Of a stretch of 64,000 nt of DNA, positions 27,241-35,759 are shown piece by piece. Made by a program: the position numbers and the translations under genes. This DNA comes from Opacimonas sp002292215. GTDB taxonomy: Bacteria > Pseudomonadota > Gammaproteobacteria > Enterobacterales > Alteromonadaceae. Position 1 is the stretch's first letter. Each line of letters starts with the position of its first letter. Under the pieces are notes generated by a model, which worked only from the letters and a program-made list of their open reading frames with translations, had not been told where the DNA came from and made no database searches. The stretch lies in NCBI GenBank assembly GCA_943846745.1, contig OX044360.1, positions 1,116,001 through 1,180,000 on the forward strand, written 5' to 3'.

Positions 27241-27931
27241 ATTTAAAGAACTTACATGGCAAGGATTGTGGAATAACAACCCAGCCTTGGTACAATTATT
27301 AGGACTTTGTCCCTTACTTGCGGTGACGACTACAGCGATTAATGGTCTTGGTTTAGGTTTAGCGACATTATTGGTCTTGGTTGGCTCTAACATTACCGTG
27401 TCATTGGTGCGTAACTTTGTCCCTAATGAAATCCGTATTCCGATTTTTGTCATGGTTATAGCTGCCTTTGTGACGATCGTACAATTAGTCATGAATGCTT
27501 ATACCTATGAGCTGTATCTTGCATTGGGAATTTTTATCCCTTTGATAGTCACTAACTGTGCCATTATCGGACGAGCCGAGGCGTATGCCTCCAAAAACCC
27601 GGTCAAAGAATCTGCTTATGATGGTTTTATCATGGGTGCGGGATTTGCATTGGTCTTAGTATTTTTAGGTGGAATGCGTGAGTTAATCGGTAGTGGCAGT
27701 CTCTTTAGTGGTGCCAATTTGTTACTAGGCGCGTGGGCTGTTGATTTAAAAATCCAGCTGTTTACGCCGGAGCAACCATTTTTATTAGCAATACTTCCTC
27801 CCGGTGCGTTTATCGGCATGGGTCTGATTATAGCGCTTAAGAATATTATGGATACGCGCATGGCACGTTGGTTTGCCCCGAAAAAAGAAAAAGTGGTTGC
27901 CCGAGCTCGCGTAACGACTGAAGCTAGTTAA
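27233..27931 (+). CDS. rnfE: Rnf complex membrane subunit E
   Basis: A membrane subunit homologous to RnfA (NqrD/E family), with six hydrophobic segments and the paired motifs LVQLLGLCPLLAV and VTNCAIIGRAEA. The cysteines in these motifs help hold the membrane iron-sulfur centre shared with RnfA. Length 232 residues. It overlaps rnfG by eight bases and is followed by nth after 14 bases. Confidence 0.96.
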   Translation: MSEFKELTWQGLWNNNPALVQLLGLCPLLAVTTTAINGLGLGLATLLVLVGSNITVSLVRNFVPNEIRIPIFVMVIAAFVTIVQLVMNAYTYELYLALGIFIPLIVTNCAIIGRAEAYASKNPVKESAYDGFIMGAGFALVLVFLGGMRELIGSGSLFSGANLLLGAWAVDLKIQLFTPEQPFLLAILPPGAFIGMGLIIALKNIMDTRMARWFAPKKEKVVARARVTTEAS

Positions 27932-27945
27932 CTCCGGATTGTCTT

Positions 27946-28581
27946 ATGAATAACGCTAAACGTCGCGAGATCCTAACTCGCTTACGTAACGAAAATCCTC
28001 ATCCAAAAACAGAGCTCAATTATAGCTCACCATTCGAATTACTTGTCGCAGTCACACTCTCCGCACAAGCTACCGATGTTGGCGTAAATAAAGCCACGGA
28101 TAAATTATTTCCCGTCGCGAATACACCTGAAGCAATCTATGCCTTAGGCGTTGATGGGCTAAAAAGCTATATCAAAACCATTGGTTTGTTTAACAGCAAG
28201 GCGGAGAATGTTCACAAAGCCTGTAAAATGTTGATTGATTTGCATGGTTCAGCCGTACCAGAAAACCGTGAAGCCTTGGAAGCGTTGCCAGGTGTAGGTC
28301 GTAAAACAGCAAATGTAGTATTAAACACCGCGTTTGGCTGGCCTGTAATAGCTGTAGACACCCATATTTATCGAGTGAGCAATCGCACTAAATTAGCCAT
28401 GGGAAAGACTGTCGAAAAAGTCGAAGAAAAACTTCTTAAGGTGGTTCCTGCTGAGTTTAAGGTAGATGTACATCATTGGCTGATATTACATGGCCGTTAT
28501 ACATGTATTGCGCGCAAGCCTCGCTGCGGCTCGTGCATTATTGAGGATTTATGTGAGTTTAAGGACAAGATTGATGAATGA
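27946..28581 (+). CDS. nth: Endonuclease III (DNA glycosylase/AP lyase)
   Basis: A base-excision repair enzyme for oxidised pyrimidines. The helix-hairpin-helix LPGVGRK (residues 114-120) ends in the catalytic Lys120, and VDTH contains Asp138, matching E. coli numbering. The C-terminal [4Fe-4S] loop C-x6-C-x2-C-x5-C is complete. Length 211 residues. It is the last gene of the rnf operon, a conserved association in gammaproteobacteria. Confidence 0.97.
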   Translation: MNNAKRREILTRLRNENPHPKTELNYSSPFELLVAVTLSAQATDVGVNKATDKLFPVANTPEAIYALGVDGLKSYIKTIGLFNSKAENVHKACKMLIDLHGSAVPENREALEALPGVGRKTANVVLNTAFGWPVIAVDTHIYRVSNRTKLAMGKTVEKVEEKLLKVVPAEFKVDVHHWLILHGRYTCIARKPRCGSCIIEDLCEFKDKIDE

Positions 28582-28603
28582 ACAACAACGATAACATCCC
28601 CAC

Positions 28604-29506
28604 TTATGGCGCTTTAAACAACTGCACAACGACCCGTCGATTGAATCCTTGCAGGAGTTTTTTATCCGGCGCGATACTTCGTTTTTCACTATATGCCGTT
28701 ACTTCAATGCGGCTATCATCTATGCCATTTTCGGTAAAAAATGATTTAATTTTATCCGCTCTCGCTTGGGTTATATTTAAACTAGAGGTTTGACCTAACA
28801 GCGCATCGGTATGACTATCTACCAATACCAAACTCAACTCATTATCATATTTTAAATATTCTGCTACTTGGTCTAAACGGCCTTGGGCATACGGTGTTAA
28901 TTTGTGGCTATTGGGCTGAAATGTCAAAATAGTAAACGCAATATCTTCCAAGCTATATGGCAATAACTGTGCAGTGCAATCTACAAAATCTTGATAAGCT
29001 GGCATAAAATTCGCGGTATTGAGGCTGACCATCACGGTATCATTTTGATTATACCAGTCTTGATACTGAAACGTTGGCCACAGCCCTTTTTCAAGCTCGG
29101 TCAATAACGTCCATGCCATTGCCTTGGGCAATTCGGGTTGAAATTGACGCTGCAACTTCATCTTAGTTAACAGCCTAGTCGGTGTGCCAGGCATCCACTT
29201 AGGGGCCATAGAATAGACCGCTGCTTGGGCATAGGTATCAGGCAACATGCGCATTTTCATCCCAAAATGCATATTGAGTTGATTTGACGCGGCTGAACTA
29301 AATTGCGCCTCACCAAAGCGATCAATTTGATGAATTAATCTACATTCAAGCCGGTTTGATTGCGGATCTAATGTCCAAGAAGAAGTCTCAACTTTAGCAG
29401 CATATTGACGGACAGCCCGATCCGCATAACTGGGGAAAACCACAGTCAGACTTAATAATACCAATACATGTAATGCTCTAATCACAGGCAACCTCTCAAA
29501 CAACAT
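28604..29506 (-). CDS. motY: Sodium-type flagellar motor T-ring protein MotY
   Basis: A periplasmic protein of 300 residues with a signal peptide (about residues 1-28, ending SYA-DR). An N-terminal MotY domain with LECRLIH, FGEAQFSS and LEKGLWPTFQYQDW motifs, which match Vibrio MotY as I recall it, is followed by an OmpA-like peptidoglycan-binding domain (about residues 195-298, NITQARADKIKSFF and FNRRVVV). In Vibrio, MotY with MotX forms the T ring that places the PomAB stators. It is divergent from rnt, the arrangement known from Vibrio. No other flagellar gene is in the window. Confidence 0.88.
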   Translation of the reverse strand: MLFERLPVIRALHVLVLLSLTVVFPSYADRAVRQYAAKVETSSWTLDPQSNRLECRLIHQIDRFGEAQFSSAASNQLNMHFGMKMRMLPDTYAQAAVYSMAPKWMPGTPTRLLTKMKLQRQFQPELPKAMAWTLLTELEKGLWPTFQYQDWYNQNDTVMVSLNTANFMPAYQDFVDCTAQLLPYSLEDIAFTILTFQPNSHKLTPYAQGRLDQVAEYLKYDNELSLVLVDSHTDALLGQTSSLNITQARADKIKSFFTENGIDDSRIEVTAYSEKRSIAPDKKLLQGFNRRVVVQLFKAP

Positions 29507-29618
29507 ACCTTATTATCGTCAATTTACGAAAAAGGTTTAATCATCGCGACTAAGCTTTGCTAGAACTTCGTGACAGAAATTGCGATAATAGAGGCTTAGA
29601 TATTTGAATTAAGGCTAC

Positions 29619-30308
29619 GTGTTGTCTCATCCAGAATTAAAAGATCGATTTCGTAATTACTTTCCTGTCATCATTGATGTTGAAACTGCGGGTTTTAATG
29701 CTCAAACCGATGCATTATTAGAAATTGGTGCGGTGACTATCCGTATGGATGAACATGGGATCATGCATCCAGATAAAGAATTTCACTATCATGTGGAACC
29801 GTTTGCCGGTGCTAACATTGAACAAGCAGCATTAGATTTTAATGGCATCAAACTCGACTGTGCATTACGTGGTGCCGTAAGTGAAAGTGAAGCGATGAAA
29901 GGCTTGTGTAAAGCCATCAGTAAAAGCCAAAAGGCCGTAGAGTGCCAACGTTCAGTTATCGTGGCACACAATGCAAGTTTTGATATGGGCTTTATTAATG
30001 CCGCCTTGGCCCGCACGAAAGTAAAACGCCCTCCATTTCATCCGTTTGTCTCGTTTGATACGACGTCTTTGGCTGCGTTAACGCTGGGTCAAACCGTATT
30101 AATCAAAGCTTGTGAAGCTGCACAAATTCCGTTTGATCAACAACAAGCGCATGGCGCATTATATGATGCACAGCGTACAGCCGAGTTATTTTGTTTTATG
30201 ATGAATCGCTACAAAAACTTAGGCGGCTGGCCGTTAGCGCAACCCAGTGACAGTGAAGTCGAGATTGACAGCGAAAATGAAAATATCAATGAGGACGAAC
30301 GCGAATAA
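29619..30308 (+). CDS. rnt: Ribonuclease T
   Basis: A 3'-to-5' exoribonuclease that trims tRNA CCA ends and other stable RNAs. It is a DEDDh exonuclease: motif I has D20 and E22 (VIDVETAGFN), motif II is AHNASFDMGF and motif III is HGALYDAQRT with the catalytic His and Asp. The start is GTG at 29619 with AAGG upstream; a TTG directly follows. The length of 229 residues includes a short acidic C-terminal tail. Divergent from motY across 112 bases. Confidence 0.95.
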   Translation: MLSHPELKDRFRNYFPVIIDVETAGFNAQTDALLEIGAVTIRMDEHGIMHPDKEFHYHVEPFAGANIEQAALDFNGIKLDCALRGAVSESEAMKGLCKAISKSQKAVECQRSVIVAHNASFDMGFINAALARTKVKRPPFHPFVSFDTTSLAALTLGQTVLIKACEAAQIPFDQQQAHGALYDAQRTAELFCFMMNRYKNLGGWPLAQPSDSEVEIDSENENINEDERE

Positions 30309-30319
30309 CGTCTTAATCA

Positions 30320-31297
30320 TTAACTAAATATGGGCATATTAACAATGCCCATCAACATCACCCAACCTGCGAAAAACACTTTAACCTGATAGGGGTTGAG
30401 CCATAACACGATGTATTTAGCGACACTTCCCCCAATAATCGCGCCTATGCCAGCAAAACAAGCAATCGGATAGATAATCATACTGTTGCCGGTAAACACA
30501 TCGAATAGGCTATGATGTGCATCACGTAACACTAACACATCGAAAAAAGCACCTGAAACAACATCAGAAACAATATAGTATAATACACCGCCCCACACCG
30601 ACAATGCACTGAGCATAACCGCAACTGCAATACTCAATGTGACACTATAGCGCCGTAAAATTAAATATACCGCAACCAATTCTCCAACGCCCACTGATAA
30701 CCACGCTGTAATCAGCCCGCCAATATACGCAGTTACCGCTAAAGCAATGCAATCAAATGTGGTGATTTTTTGTGCGTGTTCTTTGGCTTTGAGCCGACTT
30801 AATGATGCGAATATAGCGCATGCTAAGAATATAGAAAAAGAACCAAAGACCCAATGTAACGAGTCTTCTGCAGAACTTATCCACGTATGCAACGGACTAT
30901 ATTGCACTGTCCAAATGCCTGCAATAGCATACGGAACAGTAAGCAGTAATAATTTAGGTAGCACCGCCCAAATAGAATGACTATGCGTATTTGCGTATTT
31001 AGATTTTAGATAGTGATCACGCCATGCAATACTACCAGCGACCATGCCAAAACACTGAATAGCAAAACTTGTCGCAACAATCTCCGTTGAAGCAAGATTA
31101 AGTTGATTAAAAATGGGTACAAAAATCACCCCACCACCGGCACCAGTAGCATTAGCAAATATTGCACCGACGACGCCTAGTAGCACAAAGCGACTCTGCT
31201 CGATAAAAACAGTAATAGGTTCAGGTTGCTGTAAAAGCAAACCGATCAAGCTTATTAAGAGTATCAGTAATATGATTAAGCGTTTTTTTATGCGCAT
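30320..31297 (-). CDS. Sulfite exporter TauE/SafE-family permease
   Basis: A 325-residue membrane protein of the TauE/SafE family with about eight or nine hydrophobic segments in two halves. The GATGAGGGVIFVPIF segment near residue 50 and GSVAKYIVLWLNP near the end are typical. Members are proposed to move sulfite, sulfonates or other small anions, but the substrate here is not evident. It is convergent with rnt and divergent from the DUF2244 gene. Confidence 0.85.
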   Translation of the reverse strand: MRIKKRLIILLILLISLIGLLLQQPEPITVFIEQSRFVLLGVVGAIFANATGAGGGVIFVPIFNQLNLASTEIVATSFAIQCFGMVAGSIAWRDHYLKSKYANTHSHSIWAVLPKLLLLTVPYAIAGIWTVQYSPLHTWISSAEDSLHWVFGSFSIFLACAIFASLSRLKAKEHAQKITTFDCIALAVTAYIGGLITAWLSVGVGELVAVYLILRRYSVTLSIAVAVMLSALSVWGGVLYYIVSDVVSGAFFDVLVLRDAHHSLFDVFTGNSMIIYPIACFAGIGAIIGGSVAKYIVLWLNPYQVKVFFAGWVMLMGIVNMPIFS

Positions 31298-31425
31298 GTT
31301 GCTTTTTATTCTTGTTATAGTGAATGAAAATTAAATATTTAACGGCTTAATGTATTATTTAAATAACGCGAGCCTTACCAACACAGGCATTATCCCTAAC
31401 TGAGTTAACAACACAATTAAAAAAT

Positions 31426-31926
31426 ATGGTAACGATTAAACAAACACCCCTGTTCACAGTGATTAAGCTATCGCCCAATCAATCGGCTAGCTGGCGAGAA
31501 ACTAAGATAGTCATTACTATCATGGTGTTGCTTGTCATGAGTATTGCAATAGGCTGGACTATGGCTGGTGCGTGGATCATTTTACCTTTTGCGGGTCTTG
31601 AAGTCGGTTTATTTGCCTATTTTATGTACCGCATTTGCCGCCAAGGCTTTGCTCAACAAATAATTACAATAACTGCAGATCAGGTATTAATTGAATCGGG
31701 CATACAAAGACGCGAAGTAGCTCGAACTTATCACAGAGAACTTCTCAGCTTTGAAATCAAAGAAACCGAACGCGATTGGCATTTACCTGATATTGTGTTG
31801 TGCTTGGATAATTATCGATTAAGTATCGGTGAATTTCTTAATCAGGATGACCGCATATTACTTAAAGGTGCGTTACAAAATTCTGGACTGCCTTTATCCC
31901 GCACACACTGGTGGAAAGAGTCTTAG
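31426..31926 (+). CDS. DUF2244-family membrane protein
   Basis: A 166-residue protein with two adjacent transmembrane segments (about residues 28-45 and 49-68) and a C-terminal soluble part with the basic ARTYHREL segment. This layout and the NQSASWRE start match the DUF2244 family of proteobacteria. It is monocistronic. Function unknown. Confidence 0.75.
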   Translation: MVTIKQTPLFTVIKLSPNQSASWRETKIVITIMVLLVMSIAIGWTMAGAWIILPFAGLEVGLFAYFMYRICRQGFAQQIITITADQVLIESGIQRREVARTYHRELLSFEIKETERDWHLPDIVLCLDNYRLSIGEFLNQDDRILLKGALQNSGLPLSRTHWWKES

Positions 31927-31945
31927 AGTAAATGATGAGGATCAC

Positions 31946-33037
31946 TTAAAATTCACCAAAGAGGAGTTGATTGGGCGGGAGCTCACCTTTTACTAGTTGT
32001 TGATAGCGTTGTATCAGTGCATCAACACCAGAAAACTCGTCGATACAATACTGTGCCTCAATACCTTGAACAACCTGTTGCCAAGCATGACCGTATTCGC
32101 GCATAAATAGCTCATGCCCCCATAATTTAATGAGTAACTTGATGTGTTCAGGCGCAAAAAACACCTCACCTTTAAGCTTTCCTGCTGGTTTATTTTGTTG
32201 AGCTTCGATGTCAGTAATACCAATAAATAAGGTAGTATGGTGTAGATGGTCAAAGATTTCTTGGAGTTGTTGTAACAATGCTTTATTGCCAGCAAAATCT
32301 AATACCCAGACTGGGGTTTTGTAGCGCATGTTAGGCACTTGACCGTACTCTAATACTTCATCATAGCAATCGAGGTTTTCGACGAACGCGACATTATCTG
32401 AAGACGTTAATCCCACCACATCTATATGCGGCATTTTAGCTAACAACATCGCACAGCCGATAGCCGTTTTACTCGATGCACTGGTAAGCACTATAGTAGA
32501 CGCTGTTTCCACCGTTTCACTCGCTATATAGTGTGCTAACGCAAACGATGTTAAAAACAACGGCCTAAAGTTCGCTTGCCACACTTCTCTCGCAGGATCA
32601 TAATTAGGGTCAGATCCACAATATACATAACTATCGTATACCGGTGAATTACTTTTACGGCTAGGTAGAGTATCAATAAAACCTTGTTCATTGAGCTTGT
32701 CAGCCTGCAGAATCCAATGAGATGCCATGGGTAAATAACCAAAGATCCGGCGACCAACAGGCACGTCCGAATTGGCCGACTCAACCACATCAGCAAATCC
32801 CCATAAAGGCACAATTCCATATGTATCATTCATATCATCCGCGGGGAAAAAACCCCAATACCCGAATGTATTGCCTGTCACCGCATAGGTAATATTGTTC
32901 GCTGAAAATCCAAATCGTGCAATTTTGATACGAATTTGTCCAGGTAACAATGGTACCGTTTTCATCTCTACTACCCGGATATCACAGATGTCTTGTTTGT
33001 CTACCCAAAGTGCAAACGCGCGATTGCTTTGTGTCAT
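31946..33037 (-). CDS. DUF2855-family protein, MDR-like
   Basis: A 363-residue soluble protein matching the DUF2855 family. Its N-terminal portion (FSANNITYAVTGN, then ADVVES and VGRRIFGYLPM) looks like the GroES-like domain of medium-chain dehydrogenases, and the SSASSKTAIGCA segment like a degenerate nucleotide-binding fold. It may be an oxidoreductase-related protein of unknown substrate. It is divergent from the saccharopine-dehydrogenase-like gene. Confidence 0.78.
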   Translation of the reverse strand: MTQSNRAFALWVDKQDICDIRVVEMKTVPLLPGQIRIKIARFGFSANNITYAVTGNTFGYWGFFPADDMNDTYGIVPLWGFADVVESANSDVPVGRRIFGYLPMASHWILQADKLNEQGFIDTLPSRKSNSPVYDSYVYCGSDPNYDPAREVWQANFRPLFLTSFALAHYIASETVETASTIVLTSASSKTAIGCAMLLAKMPHIDVVGLTSSDNVAFVENLDCYDEVLEYGQVPNMRYKTPVWVLDFAGNKALLQQLQEIFDHLHHTTLFIGITDIEAQQNKPAGKLKGEVFFAPEHIKLLIKLWGHELFMREYGHAWQQVVQGIEAQYCIDEFSGVDALIQRYQQLVKGELPPNQLLFGEF

Positions 33038-33166
33038 CAGTCAAACTCCATTGTATATATTCAAATAAATGATAGGCAATCAAACTCATACTTATTTTAT
33101 CTGTCCATGAGTATTGTACACTTAGCCCATATTGTCATTAACTTTACTGGGTATTAAGGAAAACAT

Positions 33167-34390
33167 ATGTCCGAGTCGACACCCTCTTTCGATATTATTA
33201 TTTACGGAGCAACCTCTTTTGTAGGTCAAATAATGCTGGAATACCTTGCAGAATATACAACAAAGCAAGATGCAGAGCCTATCAAATGGGCCATAGCTGG
33301 GCGCAGCGAACAAAAACTTCTAGCAGTCAAAGCTCAGAACAATTTACCCCATATTGAGCATATTATCGCTGATGCCAATGATGAAGCAGCCTTAACTAAC
33401 ATGTGTGCACAAACCAAGGTCGTTATTTCAACTGTAGGTCCCTATGCCTTATATGGTGAAACCTTGATCAAAGTCTGCGCCGAATCTGGTACGGATTATT
33501 GTGATTTGACCGGTGAACCGCAGTGGATAAAAGCGATGCTAGACAAGTACGAAACGTCTGCCAAAGCCTCTGGCGCACGTATTATCAACAGTGCTGGTTT
33601 TGATTCAATCCCATCGGATTTAGGGGTATATGCATTACAACAACATGCTATTGAAACCACCGGCAAACCTGCCTTTCAAATTAAAATGCGCGTACGAAAA
33701 ATTAAAGGTGGTGCATCTGGCGGTACAATAGCAAGCATGCTGAATGTTGTTGAAGAAGCGAGTAACAACCCTGCTTTACGTAAGCTCCTTGTAAACCCAT
33801 ATGTATTATGTCCTGAAGATCACCCTTTTAAACAACGCCAAACCAATCATAAAAAAGCGCAATTTGAAGAAGATACACAAATGTGGATCATGCCATTTAT
33901 TATGGCTGCGATTAATGAACGAATTGTGCATCGTACCAATTCATTACTAGGCAACCGTTATGGCGAGTATTTTTTATATGACGAAGCCATGTCTGCAAAA
34001 AAAGGCCTGCAAGCTTGGGGGGTTACATTAGGACTTGGTGCATTTATGGTTGGCGCAAGTATTAAGCCTATTCGTAACTTACTAGCAAAGCATGTGTTAC
34101 CCAAACCAGGTGAAGGCCCCAGCAAACAAGAACAATTATCAGGTATGTTCGATATGCGTTTTTATGCTACGTTGGATAATGGAGAAAAAGCAGAGGTTCA
34201 GGTCAAAGGCGACCGCGACCCTGGATATGGTTCAACTGCAAAAATGCTGACTCAAGCCGCGCTTTGTATAGCCAATGATATACCGGATGTTCGAGGTGGA
34301 TTCTGGACACCAGCCGCAGCATTAAACGATGCATTAACGGCTCGATTAGCACAACATGCTGGTGTGACAATTACATTACAGCCAGCGTAG
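33167..34390 (+). CDS. Saccharopine dehydrogenase-like NADP-binding protein
   Basis: A 407-residue protein with an N-terminal Rossmann fold (DIIIYGATSFVGQIMLEYL, residues 9-27) and the long C-terminal region of the trans-acting enoyl reductase/saccharopine dehydrogenase-like family. A short hydrophobic segment near residues 288-305 (GVTLGLGAFMVGASI) suggests membrane association. Family members act in lipid or polyketide metabolism in other bacteria; the role here is not known. Divergent from the DUF2855 gene, with which it may be functionally paired. Confidence 0.8.
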   Translation: MSESTPSFDIIIYGATSFVGQIMLEYLAEYTTKQDAEPIKWAIAGRSEQKLLAVKAQNNLPHIEHIIADANDEAALTNMCAQTKVVISTVGPYALYGETLIKVCAESGTDYCDLTGEPQWIKAMLDKYETSAKASGARIINSAGFDSIPSDLGVYALQQHAIETTGKPAFQIKMRVRKIKGGASGGTIASMLNVVEEASNNPALRKLLVNPYVLCPEDHPFKQRQTNHKKAQFEEDTQMWIMPFIMAAINERIVHRTNSLLGNRYGEYFLYDEAMSAKKGLQAWGVTLGLGAFMVGASIKPIRNLLAKHVLPKPGEGPSKQEQLSGMFDMRFYATLDNGEKAEVQVKGDRDPGYGSTAKMLTQAALCIANDIPDVRGGFWTPAAALNDALTARLAQHAGVTITLQPA

Positions 34391-34395
34391 TTTGG

Positions 34396-34857
34396 TTATT
34401 TGTGCGTAGGGTGTTTATGTTTTTTATCAATTAAAATATCAGCTTGAGTGCGCAATGACTTTTTAGCCCTAATATTGGCAAAAGCATCATTTGCTTTAGC
34501 CTTTGGTGCTGCGGGGGAAGACTTAGTTTTAAAAGACAAAATGCTTTTTAATACTGAGTTGTCCTCACCTGCTTGGGCTTTTTCTAATGCTTTTTTGTTA
34601 TTGACCCATTTATTGGCATAAAAACATAAATTAATGCCGGCAATATACACCGCATACTTGATAATAAACGACCATCCCACCGACACAGGCACACTGCCAT
34701 CACCTTGAGACAACTGATACTGCGCCCACTGTAAATAATCATCATGGATTAACCCCACAACAAATACACCCACAATGAGCACCACCACCGAGATGATCAT
34801 GAATTTATAATTACGCCATAATGCCGCAGTCAGAATCAGATTGATGAGTTTGTTCAT
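34396..34857 (-). CDS. Small two-span membrane protein, unknown
   Basis: A protein of 153 residues with two hydrophobic segments (about residues 19-37 and 61-77) and a basic, lysine- and alanine-rich C-terminal tail. The frame is open to 34875, but ATG 34857 is preferred because it lies one base after the stop of the upstream small gene, suggesting translational coupling. I do not recognise a family. With the two small genes upstream it forms a cluster beside the his operon. Confidence 0.6.
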   Translation of the reverse strand: MNKLINLILTAALWRNYKFMIISVVVLIVGVFVVGLIHDDYLQWAQYQLSQGDGSVPVSVGWSFIIKYAVYIAGINLCFYANKWVNNKKALEKAQAGEDNSVLKSILSFKTKSSPAAPKAKANDAFANIRAKKSLRTQADILIDKKHKHPTHK

Positions 34858-34858
34858 A

Positions 34859-35086
34859 TTAACCAAACACTCCAATACCTAATACCGCTAAGACAGCCAG
34901 AATGCCTTTTTCTTTAATCGCAGAATAAATTTTACGTTCTTCTTCGGCGACAATAATCTCAAGCTCATCTTCAGAGAAATCTTCTAATGCCCTTTCGCAC
35001 AGCAAAATACGTACTTGTGCGTTTTCAATAGCCTTATCTCTAATGGCTTGATGGGTTTTTTCTTTAATGGTTACAAATGGATTCAC
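34859..35086 (-). CDS. Small protein with C-terminal hydrophobic segment, unknown
   Basis: A 75-residue protein with a charged helical body (glutamate-rich EDFSEDELEIIVAEEER) and a short hydrophobic C-terminus (ILAVLAVLGIGVFG). A CAGGAAT ribosome site precedes the ATG. It is coupled to the downstream membrane-protein gene. No family recognised; the two products may interact in the membrane. Confidence 0.6.
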   Translation of the reverse strand: MNPFVTIKEKTHQAIRDKAIENAQVRILLCERALEDFSEDELEIIVAEEERKIYSAIKEKGILAVLAVLGIGVFG

Positions 35087-35115
35087 GGTTCATTCCTGTG
35101 TTGACTAACTCTAGT

Positions 35116-35367
35116 CTACACAAAAAAATCAAATCTCTCAGTATCTGAATCATCATCATCCTTATGTTCAGGGTGATTATTTTGTTTCAAATTGTATGTT
35201 TTTTGATGTATCACCTCATTTATAGGGTGATACGTCTCTTCGGCAAGATCAGGCTCATCTTCGCCTGATTTACGCACAGAAGTGTGCCGCTCGACTTTAT
35301 TACGCAAATCTCGTGTATACAACGAAGTAGAAGGACGTGGTAAAAATGGCAACATAGCATCGCTCAT
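35116..35367 (-). CDS. Small hydrophilic protein, unknown
   Basis: An 83-residue acidic protein with no membrane segment, rich in Asp, Glu, His and Asn, and with a low-complexity DDDD run near the end. The start is set at ATG 35367 because a strong GGGAGA ribosome site lies seven bases upstream; an in-frame TTG directly before it is less likely. It is in line with the two small genes below after 29 bases. No family recognised. Confidence 0.55.
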   Translation of the reverse strand: MSDAMLPFLPRPSTSLYTRDLRNKVERHTSVRKSGEDEPDLAEETYHPINEVIHQKTYNLKQNNHPEHKDDDDSDTERFDFFV

Positions 35368-35506
35368 CAATTATCTCCCTCAATTAAATAAAGTTAGTTA
35401 TAACTTGCAATTTTTTGTGTAAATTAAGTATAGATAAATGCTCTATCTACGACCCAAATATTATATCGGCAATTAATAATAACTCTTTATTTTAAGTACT
35501 TGCCCG

Positions 35507-35535
35507 TTGCATACCCCGGCATTTTTAGCTAGAAT
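35507..35535 (+). promoter_or_regulatory. his operon promoter
   Basis: TTGCAT (35507-35512), a 17-base spacer and TAGAAT (35530-35535). Transcription would start about 25 bases before the leader peptide ATG. Confidence 0.7.
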
Positions 35536-35565
35536 TCGCACATTAAATTATATCCAAAGAAATTA

Positions 35566-35610
35566 ATGAATTTTATCTACGCAAGCCATCACCATTACCA
35601 TAGTGCATAA
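35566..35610 (+). CDS. hisL: his operon leader peptide
   Basis: A 14-codon frame encoding MNFIYASHHHYHSA, with four histidines in five codons. It lies between the his promoter and the attenuator, as in other his operons. When charged tRNA-His is scarce, the ribosome would stall in the His run and change the folding of the downstream RNA. It was found by reading the region directly, because it is too short for routine gene calling. Confidence 0.93.
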   Translation: MNFIYASHHHYHSA

Positions 35611-35625
35611 CCTTTCAGGTTCGTG

Positions 35626-35705
35626 CTGGAAGGGTGTGTTCCTTCCAGAGGCGTAGATTTTAAAGAATTGACCCCCGGAAGCCACCCTTTCGGGGGTTTT
35701 TCGTT
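35626..35705 (+). promoter_or_regulatory. his attenuator (pause hairpin and terminator)
   Basis: A hairpin at 35626-35648 (CTGGAAGG with CCTTCCAG) is followed by a terminator with stem ACCCCCG (35671-35677) and CGGGGGT (35691-35697) and a T run. A segment at 35651-35657 can instead pair with leader codons at 35576-35582, which supports alternative folding. The structural genes start 55 bases later. Confidence 0.9.
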
Positions 35706-35759
35706 TTAAAGGTTGTTAGTTTTATCTATTTTCATAGTTAACGCGAGAGGAAACATCGC

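Noticed and set aside
28578..28793. 71-codon frame directly after nth
   Set aside because: It is antisense to the 3' end of motY, whose OmpA-like domain is clear.
30330..30352. Eight-base inverted repeat ATGGGCAT/ATGCCCAT near the rnt and TauE ends
   Set aside because: It lies inside the coding end of the TauE-like gene and lacks a T tract, so it is not called a terminator.
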